A stretch of 64,000 nt of DNA from Rhizobium sp. FY34 (lineage in GTDB: Bacteria; Pseudomonadota; Alphaproteobacteria; Rhizobiales; Rhizobiaceae), in NCBI RefSeq assembly GCF_005222845.1, contig NZ_STFZ01000006.1:186001-250000 (forward strand), read 5' to 3'. Both the position numbers and the translations under genes were made by a program. Below the pieces are notes generated by a model, which was given only the letters and a program-made list of their open reading frames with translations, was not told where the DNA came from and searched no databases. Within the stretch, counting starts at the first letter, position 1. Every line of letters begins with the position of its first letter. Positions 17,891-26,771 of this stretch are shown piece after piece.

Positions 17891-19987
17891 ATGACCATTC
17901 ACACGCAGATTAATCCTGCCCTCATCGACTGGAGCGGCCACCATGGGCTTCCTCTGTTCGACAAAGTGAAGGACGAGGATTTCGCTGCCGCCTTTTCGGC
18001 GGCGCTTGAGGTTCATTCGGCCGAGATCGATGCGATTGCCGGAAGTTCCGAGGCGCCGACATTTGCCAATACGGTGATTGCGCTGGAATTGGCCGGAGAC
18101 GATCTTTCGCGTGTCTCTGCTCTGTTCTGGAACAGGGCAGGCGCTCATACCAATGAACTCATCCAGGGGCTGGAGCGTGAGATCGCCCCGAAAATGTCGC
18201 GCCACTATTCGAAGATCGCCATGAATGTGGCGCTTTTTGCCCGCGTCGATGCGCTCTATGCGCAGCAGGAAACGCTGGATCTGACGCTTGAGGAGAGGCG
18301 GGTTCTGGAGCGTCACTGGAAGGGTTTCGTGCGGGCCGGCGCCAAGCTGTCCAAGGATGAGCAGGAGCGACTGGCCACTATCAATGAGACGCTTGCCGGG
18401 CTTGGTGCGCAGTTTGGCCAGAATGTTCTGGGCGATGAGAAGGGCTGGTCGCTGATCCTCACCGCAGACGACGAGCTTGCCGGCCTGCCGGGCTTTCTGC
18501 TCGATGCCATGGCAGGGGCTGCGCGCGAACGGGAAGCGCCGGAAGGTGCGCATGCCGTCACGCTGTCGCGCTCGATCATCGAGCCTTTCCTCACCTTCTC
18601 ATCCCGAAGGGACCTGCGCGAACAGGCGTTCGGCGCCTGGGTGAAGCGCGGTGAAAATGGCGGCGAGCGCGACAATGTCGCAATCGTGCGTCAGATCCTG
18701 GCGCTGCGGGCCGAAAAGGCAAAGCTGCTGGGCTATGCGAATTTTGCCGCCTACAAGCTTGACGACACGATGGCAAAGACGCCCGACAATGTGAACGCTC
18801 TTTTGATGAAGGTCTGGGCGAAGGCCCGCGCCAAGGCGCTGGAAGAAGCATCGGATCTCGCAGGCCTGATGGCCGAGGATGGCATCAATGGCGCGGTGCA
18901 GCCCTATGACTGGCGTTATTATTCGGAAAAGCTGCGCGAGCGCCTGTTTGATTTTTCCGAATCGGAACTGAAACCCTATCTGCAGCTGGAAAAGATGATC
19001 GAGGCCTCATTCGATGTCGCGCATCGTCTGTTCGGCATCACGCTGACCGAAGTGAAGGATGTTCCCGCCTATCATCCGGATGTGCGGGTCTTTGAGGTTC
19101 GCAACGAGGAAGGCGTGCTGATTGCCATGTTCCTCGGCGATTATTTTGCCCGTTCTTCCAAGCGGTCCGGCGCCTGGATGAGCGCGTTTCAGAGCCAGCA
19201 CAAGCTGCAGCTGAAGAATGGCAGCATGGGCGAGCTGCCGATCATCTATAATGTCTGCAATTTCGCCAAGCCGGCACCGGGCAAGCCCGCACTTCTATCG
19301 CTGGATGATGCGCGCACGCTGTTTCACGAATTCGGCCACGGTCTGCACGGCATTCTGTCGAATGTCACCTATCCGTCCGTCTCCGGCACCGGCGTCTCGC
19401 GCGATTTCGTCGAACTGCCCTCGCAGCTTTACGAACACTGGCTGACCGTGCCGGAAATCCTGACGCAATATGCCGTGCACTACGAGACCGGCGAACCGAT
19501 GCCCAAGGCGCTGCTCGACAAGGTTCTTGCCGCCCGCACCTTCAATTCTGGCTTCAACACGGTGGAGTTCACCTCTTCGGCTCTGGTCGATATGGCGTTC
19601 CACACTCGTTCGGAGGCCGTGGACGATCCGATGGCCGTGCAGGCGCAGGTGCTAGCCGACATCGGCATGCCATCCTCCATCGTCATGCGCCATGCCACCC
19701 CGCATTTCCAGCATGTGTTTTCCGGCGATGGCTATTCGGCCGGCTATTATTCCTACATGTGGTCGGAAGTGCTGGATGCGGATGCCTTTGCCGCCTTCGA
19801 GGAAAGCGGAAATGCGTTTGATCCGGTCATGGCGCGCAAGCTGAAGAACAACATCTATTCGGTCGGCGGCTCCATCGATCCGGAAGAAGCCTACAAGGCC
19901 TTTCGCGGCAAGCTTCCGGATCCAGACGCCATGCTGCGCAAGAAAGGTCTTGCCATGGTGGGCGAGCTTTCCGGTAGCGACGCTTAA
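17891..19987 (+). CDS. M3 family zinc metallopeptidase (oligopeptidase A / Dcp type)
   Basis: This 698-residue cytoplasmic peptidase carries the zinc motif HEFGH at residues 479-483 followed by GLHG, and the late FSGDGYSAGYYSYMWSEV block, both typical of family M3A. It degrades short peptides, including cleaved signal peptides; PrlC/OpdA and Dcp cannot be told apart here with certainty. ATG at 17891 has GAGG nine bases upstream; ATG at 17882 would place GAGG directly against the codon and is less likely. No signal peptide is present. Confidence 0.9.
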   Translation: MTIHTQINPALIDWSGHHGLPLFDKVKDEDFAAAFSAALEVHSAEIDAIAGSSEAPTFANTVIALELAGDDLSRVSALFWNRAGAHTNELIQGLEREIAPKMSRHYSKIAMNVALFARVDALYAQQETLDLTLEERRVLERHWKGFVRAGAKLSKDEQERLATINETLAGLGAQFGQNVLGDEKGWSLILTADDELAGLPGFLLDAMAGAAREREAPEGAHAVTLSRSIIEPFLTFSSRRDLREQAFGAWVKRGENGGERDNVAIVRQILALRAEKAKLLGYANFAAYKLDDTMAKTPDNVNALLMKVWAKARAKALEEASDLAGLMAEDGINGAVQPYDWRYYSEKLRERLFDFSESELKPYLQLEKMIEASFDVAHRLFGITLTEVKDVPAYHPDVRVFEVRNEEGVLIAMFLGDYFARSSKRSGAWMSAFQSQHKLQLKNGSMGELPIIYNVCNFAKPAPGKPALLSLDDARTLFHEFGHGLHGILSNVTYPSVSGTGVSRDFVELPSQLYEHWLTVPEILTQYAVHYETGEPMPKALLDKVLAARTFNSGFNTVEFTSSALVDMAFHTRSEAVDDPMAVQAQVLADIGMPSSIVMRHATPHFQHVFSGDGYSAGYYSYMWSEVLDADAFAAFEESGNAFDPVMARKLKNNIYSVGGSIDPEEAYKAFRGKLPDPDAMLRKKGLAMVGELSGSDA

Positions 19988-20020
19988 GGTGTTGCTGATC
20001 TAGGGATTTCGACCATATTC

Positions 20021-20126
20021 GATGGGAATGGTTCCCATCAAAATTGCTGTCGAGAAAATCGCCAAACTGTCGCATAGAATTCATGCGACTCTCCTATCGG
20101 GGAGCTCCTTTCATCAGGGTTCCCCG
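20021..20126. promoter_or_regulatory. Three inverted repeats upstream of the ABC-2 operon
   Basis: GATGGGAA-TGG-TTCCCATC (20021-20039), GTCGCAT-N7-ATGCGAC around GAATTC (20069-20089) and CGGGGA-N17-TCCCCG (20098-20126) follow each other in 106 bases. All arms are perfect. None has a T run, so they are not ordinary terminators; the last ends two bases before the ATG and encloses the AGGG ribosome site. Confidence 0.4.
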
Positions 20127-20128
20127 TC

Positions 20129-21118
20129 ATGGCTCCGATCATCCGCGCCGAAAATGTCCGCAAGACTTTCGTCCAGCGCGTGCCGCAGCCGGGCGTGATC
20201 GGTGCCCTGCGCGGCTTTCTGTCGCCGGTCACCCGGCCGGTGCATGCGGTAGAAGACATTTCCTTCTCGATCGCGGCTGGCGAGGCGGTCGGCTATCTCG
20301 GGCCAAACGGTGCCGGCAAGTCCACCATGATCAAGATGCTGACAGGCATCCTGTCGCCCTCGTCCGGTGAGGTGTCCGTGCTTGGGCGCCATCCGCAGGC
20401 CAAGCGGATGGCCAATGCGAGGCAGATCGGCGCTGTGTTTGGCCAGCGTACCCAGTTGTGGTGGGAACTGCCGCTGTTTGAAAGTTTCGAACTGCACCGG
20501 CGCCTCTACCGCATGCCGGTGGAGGTCTTCGAGCGCAACCGATCCGAGCTGACGCAGATGATGGGGCTGACGTCCTTTCTGCAGCGCCCGGTCCGTCACT
20601 TGAGCCTTGGTCAGCGCATGCGGGCTGAAATCGCCATGGCGCTGATGCACGAACCGAAAATCCTGTTTCTCGATGAGCCGACAATTGGGCTTGATGTGGT
20701 TGCCAAGGATGTGGTGCGCAAGTTCCTGTCACGCATCAACCGCGAACGCGGCACGACCATCATTCTCACCACCCATGACCTGCAGGATATCGAGGAGATT
20801 TGCCCGCGACTGATCATGGTCGATGACGGGCGGCTTCTGTTCGACGGTGCAATCCCCGAAATGCGGGCCCGTTTCGGGGCGCGCCGCCGGCTGACGCTGG
20901 AATTTTCCAGCGAACCGGAGACGGTGCATGTCGAAGGCGCCGAGTTGTGCGGCGGTGAGGGCCTGGTACGCGAATTCCTCCTGCCGGACGATGGCCGCTC
21001 GCTGGTGCAGCTCCTGGCCGCACTCAAGGCGGATGCGGATCTGCGCGATATACGTCTGCATGAGCCGGGCATCGAGGAGATCATCCGCACGCATTATCAG
21101 TCGAGGCCGGCGATATGA
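20129..21118 (+). CDS. ABC-2 type exporter ATPase
   Basis: This 329-residue ATPase has Walker A GPNGAGKS at 58-65, a signature with the variant LSLGQRMRAEIAMAL instead of LSGGQ, and Walker B FLDEPTIGLD. The variant signature and the long N-terminus (VIGALRGFLSPVTRP) are those of the COG4586-type transporters that always come with two paired permeases, as here. These systems are thought to export drugs, polysaccharides or other large molecules; substrate unknown. The stop overlaps the next start by four bases. Confidence 0.88.
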   Translation: MAPIIRAENVRKTFVQRVPQPGVIGALRGFLSPVTRPVHAVEDISFSIAAGEAVGYLGPNGAGKSTMIKMLTGILSPSSGEVSVLGRHPQAKRMANARQIGAVFGQRTQLWWELPLFESFELHRRLYRMPVEVFERNRSELTQMMGLTSFLQRPVRHLSLGQRMRAEIAMALMHEPKILFLDEPTIGLDVVAKDVVRKFLSRINRERGTTIILTTHDLQDIEEICPRLIMVDDGRLLFDGAIPEMRARFGARRRLTLEFSSEPETVHVEGAELCGGEGLVREFLLPDDGRSLVQLLAALKADADLRDIRLHEPGIEEIIRTHYQSRPAI

Positions 21119-21909
21119 GCGCCTTTCTTGCGCTGATCCGGGCCTCATTTCAGCGGGAGGTCGAGCATAGGTCGAAAATGCTTGTCCGCATTCTGGGTGG
21201 GCTGATCGAGATCCTCGCCCGCATTTCCATCTGGCAGGCCGTTTTTGCCGGGCATGGCACAATGAACGGCATATCGTTGCCGCAGATGATTACCTATGCG
21301 CTGATCGGCGGTACCATCCTGTCGAGCTGGGATGCAACGATGATCGTGCGTGATGTCGGCACGACGATCCGCACGGGTGCCATTGGTGCAACGCTGCTGC
21401 GGCCGGTCAACTATCCCGTAATGCTGCTGGCCGAACAGCTTGGCTCGCGGCTTTTCGACTGGGTCATGACATCGCTGCCGGTCATTGCCATCATGGGTTT
21501 GATTTATGGTGTTCAGCCGCCGGCCAGCCTTGGCCATGCCATCCTGTTTCTTGGCTTTCTGGCCGTGTCCCTGGCGATCCTGATGCTCAGCGCCATCCTG
21601 ATCGGCCTGTTTTCCTTCTGGGTGTTTGATGCACATTCGCTGGAATGGTTCTTGCGTGGCCTGCTCACCGTCCTGTCCGGTGGGCTGGTGCCGATCTGGT
21701 TTTTCCCGTCAGGCCTGGCAAAAGTGGCGCATGTCCTGCCGTTTTCGTGGATCACCTATCATCCCATGGCAATCTATCTGGGGGAGCGTGATGTCGTGAC
21801 CGGTATCATATACCTCGCTGCCGGAATGGGCTGGTCTGTGGTTCTGGGCGGGCTCGTTGCCTTTGTCTGGTCGCTTGCCTGCCGGCAAGTGGTCGTTCAG
21901 GGAGGCTGA
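21115..21909 (+). CDS. ABC-2 type permease, first subunit
   Basis: This 264-residue protein has six hydrophobic segments and the arrangement of the COG4587-like permease: a short amphipathic N-terminus, TYALIGGTILSSWDA, then RTGAIGATLLRPVNYP, a turn region conserved in these paired permeases. It overlaps the ATPase gene by four bases and precedes the second permease by three. The two permeases probably form the membrane channel as a heterodimer. Confidence 0.83.
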   Translation: MSAFLALIRASFQREVEHRSKMLVRILGGLIEILARISIWQAVFAGHGTMNGISLPQMITYALIGGTILSSWDATMIVRDVGTTIRTGAIGATLLRPVNYPVMLLAEQLGSRLFDWVMTSLPVIAIMGLIYGVQPPASLGHAILFLGFLAVSLAILMLSAILIGLFSFWVFDAHSLEWFLRGLLTVLSGGLVPIWFFPSGLAKVAHVLPFSWITYHPMAIYLGERDVVTGIIYLAAGMGWSVVLGGLVAFVWSLACRQVVVQGG

Positions 21910-21912
21910 GCC

Positions 21913-22713
21913 ATGCGTGAAACTCTATCGCTGTGCCTCTATCTCATGCGGCTACGGGTGCGCACCCGGCTGGAATTCCGTGCCAGCCTGATCATTTCCT
22001 GGATCGCTCAGGCCTTCGGCTATATTGGTGTTTTTGCCTCGATCTGGATTATCCTCACCCGCTTCGAGACGCTTGGGGGCTGGACCTGGCCGCAGATGGC
22101 CTTGCTGCTTGGGTTTCACACGCTGGGCTATGCGCTGGGCGCCTGCTTCACGCTGGTCCAGTTGCGCCGCATGGAAGAAATCGTGCTGGGCGGCGAATTC
22201 GATACGCTTCTGGTGCGTCCGATCAACCCCTGGGCCTATCTGGTGTTTTCCGGCTTCAACATTGAATATGGCGGGCATGTCCTTCTCGGCATTGGCATCA
22301 TCGCCTGGTCCCTGCCGCAGCTTTCCATTGATTGGAACATGGCAACCTTCACCCTCATTGTCGGCGGCCTGATCAGTTCGGCTTTGATCACGGCCTCCAT
22401 GCTGACCATGATCGGTGCCTGCGCACTACTCCTCGGACGCGCCCGCTATCTCTTCGGCATTTTCTTTGATTTCTGGGAATTGTCGCGTTACCCGGCGTCT
22501 ATTTTCGCGCCCATCTTCCAGATGGCACTGCTGACCGTCATTCCGCTTGGTTACATGGCCTATGTGCCGGTTTCTGTTCTTCTTGGCCGGCCGGTCGCCT
22601 ATCTTGGGTCCCTGGCGCCCTTCGCCACGCTTGCCGCCGGCCCGCTTTCAGTGCTTGCGGCCATTGCCTTCTGGCGTTTCTGCCTTTCACGCTATCAGGG
22701 CCGTGGCGGCTGA
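21913..22713 (+). CDS. ABC-2 type permease, second subunit
   Basis: This 266-residue protein also has six hydrophobic segments; the block GEFDTLLVRPINPWAYLVFSG resembles the equivalent turn of the first permease, as expected for paralogous halves (COG3694-like). The N-terminus MRETLSLCLYLMRLRVRTRLEFR is basic, and should be cytoplasmic. It ends the three-gene operon. Confidence 0.83.
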   Translation: MRETLSLCLYLMRLRVRTRLEFRASLIISWIAQAFGYIGVFASIWIILTRFETLGGWTWPQMALLLGFHTLGYALGACFTLVQLRRMEEIVLGGEFDTLLVRPINPWAYLVFSGFNIEYGGHVLLGIGIIAWSLPQLSIDWNMATFTLIVGGLISSALITASMLTMIGACALLLGRARYLFGIFFDFWELSRYPASIFAPIFQMALLTVIPLGYMAYVPVSVLLGRPVAYLGSLAPFATLAAGPLSVLAAIAFWRFCLSRYQGRGG

Positions 22714-22757
22714 GGCCTCCCGCAACCCATCCCTTAACCCATGATTCACCCGCCCCC

Positions 22758-22773
22758 TTTCGCATTTGCGAAA
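22758..22773. repeat. 16-base palindrome upstream of typA
   Basis: TTTCGCA-TT-TGCGAAA is a perfect inverted repeat 74 bases before the typA start. There is no T run after it, so it is more like a protein site than a terminator. Confidence 0.35.
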
Positions 22774-22846
22774 AACAGGGTAAGAGCCCCTCAAAGTAAC
22801 AGGCGTGCCAGCGGCATTTGCGCCAGAGCCATCAGAGATCCTCAAT

Positions 22847-24670
22847 ATGAAAATTCGCAATATCGCGATCATTGCGCACGTTGACCATGGGAAAACGACC
22901 CTTGTTGACGAACTCCTGAAGCAGTCCGGTTCGTTCCGTGAAAACCAGCGCGTTGCAGAACGCGTGATGGATTCGAACGATCTGGAAAAGGAGCGTGGCA
23001 TCACCATTCTCGCCAAGGCCACCTCGGTGGAGTGGAAGGGTGTGCGCGTCAATATCGTCGATACTCCCGGCCACGCCGATTTCGGCGGCGAAGTCGAGCG
23101 TATTCTGTCGATGGTGGATGGCGCAATCGTTCTGGTTGACAGCTCTGAAGGCCCGATGCCGCAGACCAAGTTCGTGGTCGGCAAGGCGCTGAAGGTTGGT
23201 CTTCGCCCGATCGTGGCGATCAACAAGATCGACCGTCCCGATGGCCGCCATGAAGAAGTCATCAACGAAGTCTTCGACCTCTTCGCCAGCCTTGATGCGA
23301 CCGACGAGCAGCTCGACTTCCCGATCCTTTACGGTTCCGGTCGCGATGGCTGGATGAACGTGGCGCCGGAAGGCCCGAAGGACAAGGGCCTGGCCCCCCT
23401 GCTGGACCTCGTGCTGGAACATGTTCCGGAGCCGAGCGTCGGCGACGAAGACGGCGCCTTCCGCATGATCGGTACGCTTCTGGAAGCCAACCCCTTCCTC
23501 GGCCGCGTCATCACTGGCCGCATCCATTCCGGCTCGATCAAGCCGAACCAGTCCGTCAAGGTTCTGGGACAGGATGGCAAGCAGATCGAAAGCGGCCGTA
23601 TCTCCAAGATCCTCGCCTTCCGCGGCATCGAGCGCACGGCGATCGATGAAGCCCATGCCGGCGACATCGTGGCAATTGCCGGCCTTTCCAAGGGCACGGT
23701 TGCTGATACGTTCTGCGATCCGTCCGTAATGGAAGCGCTGGAAGCCCAGCCGATCGATCCGCCGACGGTTACCATGTCCTTCCTCGTCAACGATAGCCCC
23801 CTGGCCGGCACCGAAGGCGACAAGGTGACGAGCCGCGTCATCCGCGACCGTCTGTTCAAGGAAGCCGAAGGCAATGTGGCGCTGAAGATTGAAGAATCGG
23901 AGGGCAAGGATTCGTTCTTCGTCTCCGGTCGTGGCGAATTGCAGCTGGCGGTTCTCATCGAAACCATGCGCCGCGAAGGCTTCGAGCTTGCCGTATCGCG
24001 TCCGCGCGTCGTCATGCACAAGGACGAGAACGGCACCCTGATGGAGCCGATCGAGGAAGTCGTCATCGACGTGGATGAAGAACATTCCGGCGTGGTCGTC
24101 CAGAAAATGTCCGAGCGCAAGGCCGAAATGACCGAACTGCGTCCTTCCGGCGGCAATCGCGTGCGTCTGGTGTTCTTTGCACCGACCCGTGGTCTGATCG
24201 GCTACCAGTCCGAACTGCTTACCGACACGCGCGGCACGGCCATCATGAACCGTCTGTTCCATGATTATCAGCCGTTCAAGGGTGAAATCGGTGGCCGTTC
24301 CAACGGCGTGCTTCTGTCCAACCAGTCCGGCGAAGCCGTGGCCTATGCCATGTTCAACCTGGAAGATCGCGGCCCGATGATCATCGAGCCGGGCGAAAAG
24401 GTCTATATGGGCATGATCGTCGGCATCCACACCCGTGACAACGATCTGGAAGTCAACGTTCTGAAGGGCAAGCAGCTCACCAACATCCGCTCGGCCGGCA
24501 AGGACGAAGCTGTTCGCCTGACCCCGCCGATCCGCATGACGCTTGACCGTGCGCTGTCCTGGATCCAGGACGACGAATTGATGGAAGTGACGCCGAAGTC
24601 CATCCGTCTGCGCAAGATGTATCTTGATCCGAACGATCGCAAGCGCTTCGGCAAGGCACGCGTTGCTTAA
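22847..24670 (+). CDS. typA: Translational GTPase TypA/BipA
   Basis: This 607-residue GTPase starts with G1 AHVDHGKT (10-17), has the switch block KERGITILAKA, G3 DTPGHADFGGE and G4 NKIDRP, then EF-G-like domains and the BipA-specific C-terminus (GLIGYQSELLTDTRGTAIMNR). It binds the ribosome and helps growth and ribosome assembly under stress or cold. The frame is open 42 bases upstream; ATG at 22847 matches the usual MKIRNIAIIAHVDHGK start. Terminator follows. Confidence 0.95.
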   Translation: MKIRNIAIIAHVDHGKTTLVDELLKQSGSFRENQRVAERVMDSNDLEKERGITILAKATSVEWKGVRVNIVDTPGHADFGGEVERILSMVDGAIVLVDSSEGPMPQTKFVVGKALKVGLRPIVAINKIDRPDGRHEEVINEVFDLFASLDATDEQLDFPILYGSGRDGWMNVAPEGPKDKGLAPLLDLVLEHVPEPSVGDEDGAFRMIGTLLEANPFLGRVITGRIHSGSIKPNQSVKVLGQDGKQIESGRISKILAFRGIERTAIDEAHAGDIVAIAGLSKGTVADTFCDPSVMEALEAQPIDPPTVTMSFLVNDSPLAGTEGDKVTSRVIRDRLFKEAEGNVALKIEESEGKDSFFVSGRGELQLAVLIETMRREGFELAVSRPRVVMHKDENGTLMEPIEEVVIDVDEEHSGVVVQKMSERKAEMTELRPSGGNRVRLVFFAPTRGLIGYQSELLTDTRGTAIMNRLFHDYQPFKGEIGGRSNGVLLSNQSGEAVAYAMFNLEDRGPMIIEPGEKVYMGMIVGIHTRDNDLEVNVLKGKQLTNIRSAGKDEAVRLTPPIRMTLDRALSWIQDDELMEVTPKSIRLRKMYLDPNDRKRFGKARVA

Positions 24671-24691
24671 GCCAGCCAGCCTCGATTTTCG

Positions 24692-24719
24692 AAAAACCCC
24701 GGTGCAAACCGGGGTTTTT
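24692..24719 (+). terminator. Rho-independent terminator after typA
   Basis: AAAAACCCCGG (24692-24702) pairs perfectly with CCGGGGTTTTT (24709-24719) around TGCAAA; 22 bases past the stop codon. Confidence 0.9.
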
Positions 24720-24867
24720 GTGTCTTGCGATGGGCTTCCCGTCTTGTTCCCAGGGTTAAAAAGAGATTAACTTGGGATGTTGGTTCGTTGTCCAGATACT
24801 GCCGACCATGATGGTTGTTCCGGGTCTGGCCGCAACGCACCGGCAGCGGCGAGACCAGAGTATTGTC

Positions 24868-25374
24868 ATGAAGACATTATCCATCGACGTGCGGCGCGCA
24901 GAGCCGCAGGATGCTCGGGATGTATCCGAGGTTCACCGGTTGGCCTGGAATCAGGCATATGCCGGGATTATTCCCCACAAGCCGCTCACCGAAATGCTGG
25001 AGCGGCGGGACGAGGCCTGGTGGCGCCGTGCCGCCCGTGGCCCTTCCACGCTGCTGGTGCTGGATGTGGCAGGCACGATTGCCGGCTATGCCACGATCGG
25101 TCTCAACCGCGCCCGTGCGCTGCCGCAGGATGGCGAGATCTACGAGATCTATCTGCGTCCGGAATTCCAGGGTATCGGCCTTGGGCGGCGGCTATTTGGT
25201 GAGACACGGCGCCTGTTGAAGTCGCTCGGCTGCAACGGGCTTGTCGTCTGGTGCCTGGAAGACAGCGAACATGCAACGCGGTTCTTCCGCCGGCATGGCG
25301 GTCTTGATCTTGCCGAGGGCATGGAGGATTTCGCCGGCGTGCACTTGCGCAAGATTGGTTTCATCTGGCCCTGA
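24868..25374 (+). CDS. GNAT family N-acetyltransferase
   Basis: This 168-residue single-domain protein has VRRAEPQDARDVSEVHRLAWNQAYAGII at the start and the acetyl-CoA motif near residue 99-110 (RPEFQGIGLGRRLF). The phrase WNQAYAGIIP is common in ribosomal-protein-like and small-molecule GNATs; target unknown. ATG at 24868 begins the domain; the open frame before it is not conserved-looking. It differs clearly from the GNAT at 1234. Confidence 0.8.
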   Translation: MKTLSIDVRRAEPQDARDVSEVHRLAWNQAYAGIIPHKPLTEMLERRDEAWWRRAARGPSTLLVLDVAGTIAGYATIGLNRARALPQDGEIYEIYLRPEFQGIGLGRRLFGETRRLLKSLGCNGLVVWCLEDSEHATRFFRRHGGLDLAEGMEDFAGVHLRKIGFIWP

Positions 25375-25438
25375 CCGTTTCCCTCTCCAGCCTCGGGCTG
25401 TCGCCGGCTAAGCTTCGCTACAGCTGTTAAAGCCTGTG

Positions 25439-25467
25439 TTGCAATGCATCAGTTTTCCCAGTATCGA
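25439..25467 (+). promoter_or_regulatory. Predicted promoter of ppa
   Basis: TTGCAA (25439-25444) and TATCGA (25462-25467) are 17 bases apart and 33 bases before the ppa start. Confidence 0.4.
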
Positions 25468-25499
25468 GGCTGCACCATGAAACGCTCTCGGGGAGAAAC

Positions 25500-26033
25500 A
25501 TGCGTATTGATGCGATCAAGATCGGCAAGAACCCGCCGGACGACGTAAACGTCATCGTTGAAGTGCCGGTCGGTGGCCATCCGATCAAGTATGAGATGGA
25601 CAAGGATGCCGGCGCACTGATCGTCGACCGCTTCCTCTACACGCCGATGACCTATCCGGGCAATTACGGCTTCGTTCCGCATACCCTGTCGGAAGATGGC
25701 GATCCGGTGGACGTTCTCATCTGCAATACCCGTCCGCTTGTGCCGGGCTGCGTCATCAATGTTCGCCCGATCGGCGTCATGATCATGGAAGACGATGGCG
25801 GCAAGGACGAGAAGATCCTGGCTGTTCCGGCTCCGAAGCTGACCCAGCGCTATGACAAGATCAACAATTACACCGACCTGCCGGACATCACGCTGAAGCA
25901 GATCGAGCACTTCTTTGAGCACTATAAGGATCTGGAACCCGGCAAATGGGTGAAGATCGGCGGCTGGCAGGATGTGACTGTTGCCAAGCGCCTGATCGTC
26001 GAGGCGATCGACCGCTACAACGCACAGAAGTAA
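25500..26033 (+). CDS. ppa: Inorganic pyrophosphatase, family I
   Basis: This 177-residue soluble enzyme splits pyrophosphate made by biosynthetic reactions and so drives them forward. The signature [10 protein letters not shown] is at residues 65-74 with the metal-binding aspartates 66, 68 and 71; Tyr52 in [11 protein letters not shown] and Lys30 in PIKYE also fit the active site. Length is standard. A GGGGAGAAAC ribosome site precedes the ATG. It is convergent with the DUF167 gene with no gap. Confidence 0.96.
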   Translation: MRIDAIKIGKNPPDDVNVIVEVPVGGHPIKYEMDKDAGALIVDRFLYTPMTYPGNYGFVPHTLSEDGDPVDVLICNTRPLVPGCVINVRPIGVMIMEDDGGKDEKILAVPAPKLTQRYDKINNYTDLPDITLKQIEHFFEHYKDLEPGKWVKIGGWQDVTVAKRLIVEAIDRYNAQK

Positions 26034-26315
26034 TCAGCGCGCCGTCAGTCTATCCAGTCTGTTGATCACATCCTCCGGGTCGCCATCGATCCGGAGGATT
26101 TTTTTGCGCGCTGTTTCGCCGGACAGGATGGAAATCGAGGATTTCGGAACTTTTAGCCACTTGGAAAGCAGCTGGATCAGCGCCTTGTTGGCCTTGCCGT
26201 CCTCCGGCACAGACGTGACGCGTGCCTTTAGCCACATATCGCCATCGCCCGACGGTTCCACGCCTTCCACCGCGTCGCGGGAAGCATTGGGTGTCAGGCG
26301 TACTGTCAGGCGCAC
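26034..26315 (-). CDS. yggU: DUF167 (YggU) family protein
   Basis: This 93-residue protein matches DUF167: VRLTPNASRDAVEGVE, VTSVPEDGKANKALIQLL, and SGETARKKILRIDGDPE. Function unknown. GTG at 26315 is the only usable start before an in-frame stop at 26346-26348. It lies 30 bases after yggT, the same pairing as yggT-yggU in E. coli, here as a small two-gene unit. Confidence 0.85.
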   Translation of the reverse strand: MRLTVRLTPNASRDAVEGVEPSGDGDMWLKARVTSVPEDGKANKALIQLLSKWLKVPKSSISILSGETARKKILRIDGDPEDVINRLDRLTAR

Positions 26316-26345
26316 ATGGTCTGCAAGGCGGCTATAGGCGGGACG

Positions 26346-26636
26346 TCACATCACCGCCGGCACGATCGTCGTCCACATCAGCGAGCGGATGAAGAAGATC
26401 AGCAGCAGAAGGATGATCGGCGAGATGTCGATACCGCCCAGATTGGGCATGAAGCGGCGGATTGGACGCAGAGCCGGTTCCGTCAGATTGTACAGCATGG
26501 TGCCGATCGAACCGACGAACTGGTTGCTGGAATTGATCACGTTGAAGGCGTAGAGCCAGGAAAAGATCGCGCTGGCAATAAGGACCCAGGTGTAAAGGTT
26601 CAGGGCCAGGTCGATAGTCTGAAACAGCGCGAGCAT
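26346..26636 (-). CDS. yggT: YggT family membrane protein
   Basis: This 96-residue protein has two hydrophobic helices, the first at residues 8-30 ([19 protein letters not shown]) and the second at 70-88 ([17 protein letters not shown]), joined by the conserved [19 protein letters not shown]. YggT proteins are linked to osmotic shock tolerance and, in some bacteria and plastids, to membrane organisation. It is followed by yggU and is divergent from the MFS gene. Confidence 0.88.
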   Translation of the reverse strand: MLALFQTIDLALNLYTWVLIASAIFSWLYAFNVINSSNQFVGSIGTMLYNLTEPALRPIRRFMPNLGGIDISPIILLLLIFFIRSLMWTTIVPAVM

Positions 26637-26771
26637 TCATATCTCCATATCTCTAGTTGACAGACATGTAGACATTGGTGACTTAAGCGGCAAGAGCCGA
26701 GGCGTGGCCTATGGCGAATCATGTTTAACAGGCGCCGCCTCCTCAAATCGTGCGACGCCGAAAGCGAAACT

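Noticed and set aside
22832-24430. Minus-strand frame of 532 codons across typA
   Set aside because: Mirrors typA; the composition (Asp/His/Arg) is typical of reverse reading of GC-rich codons.
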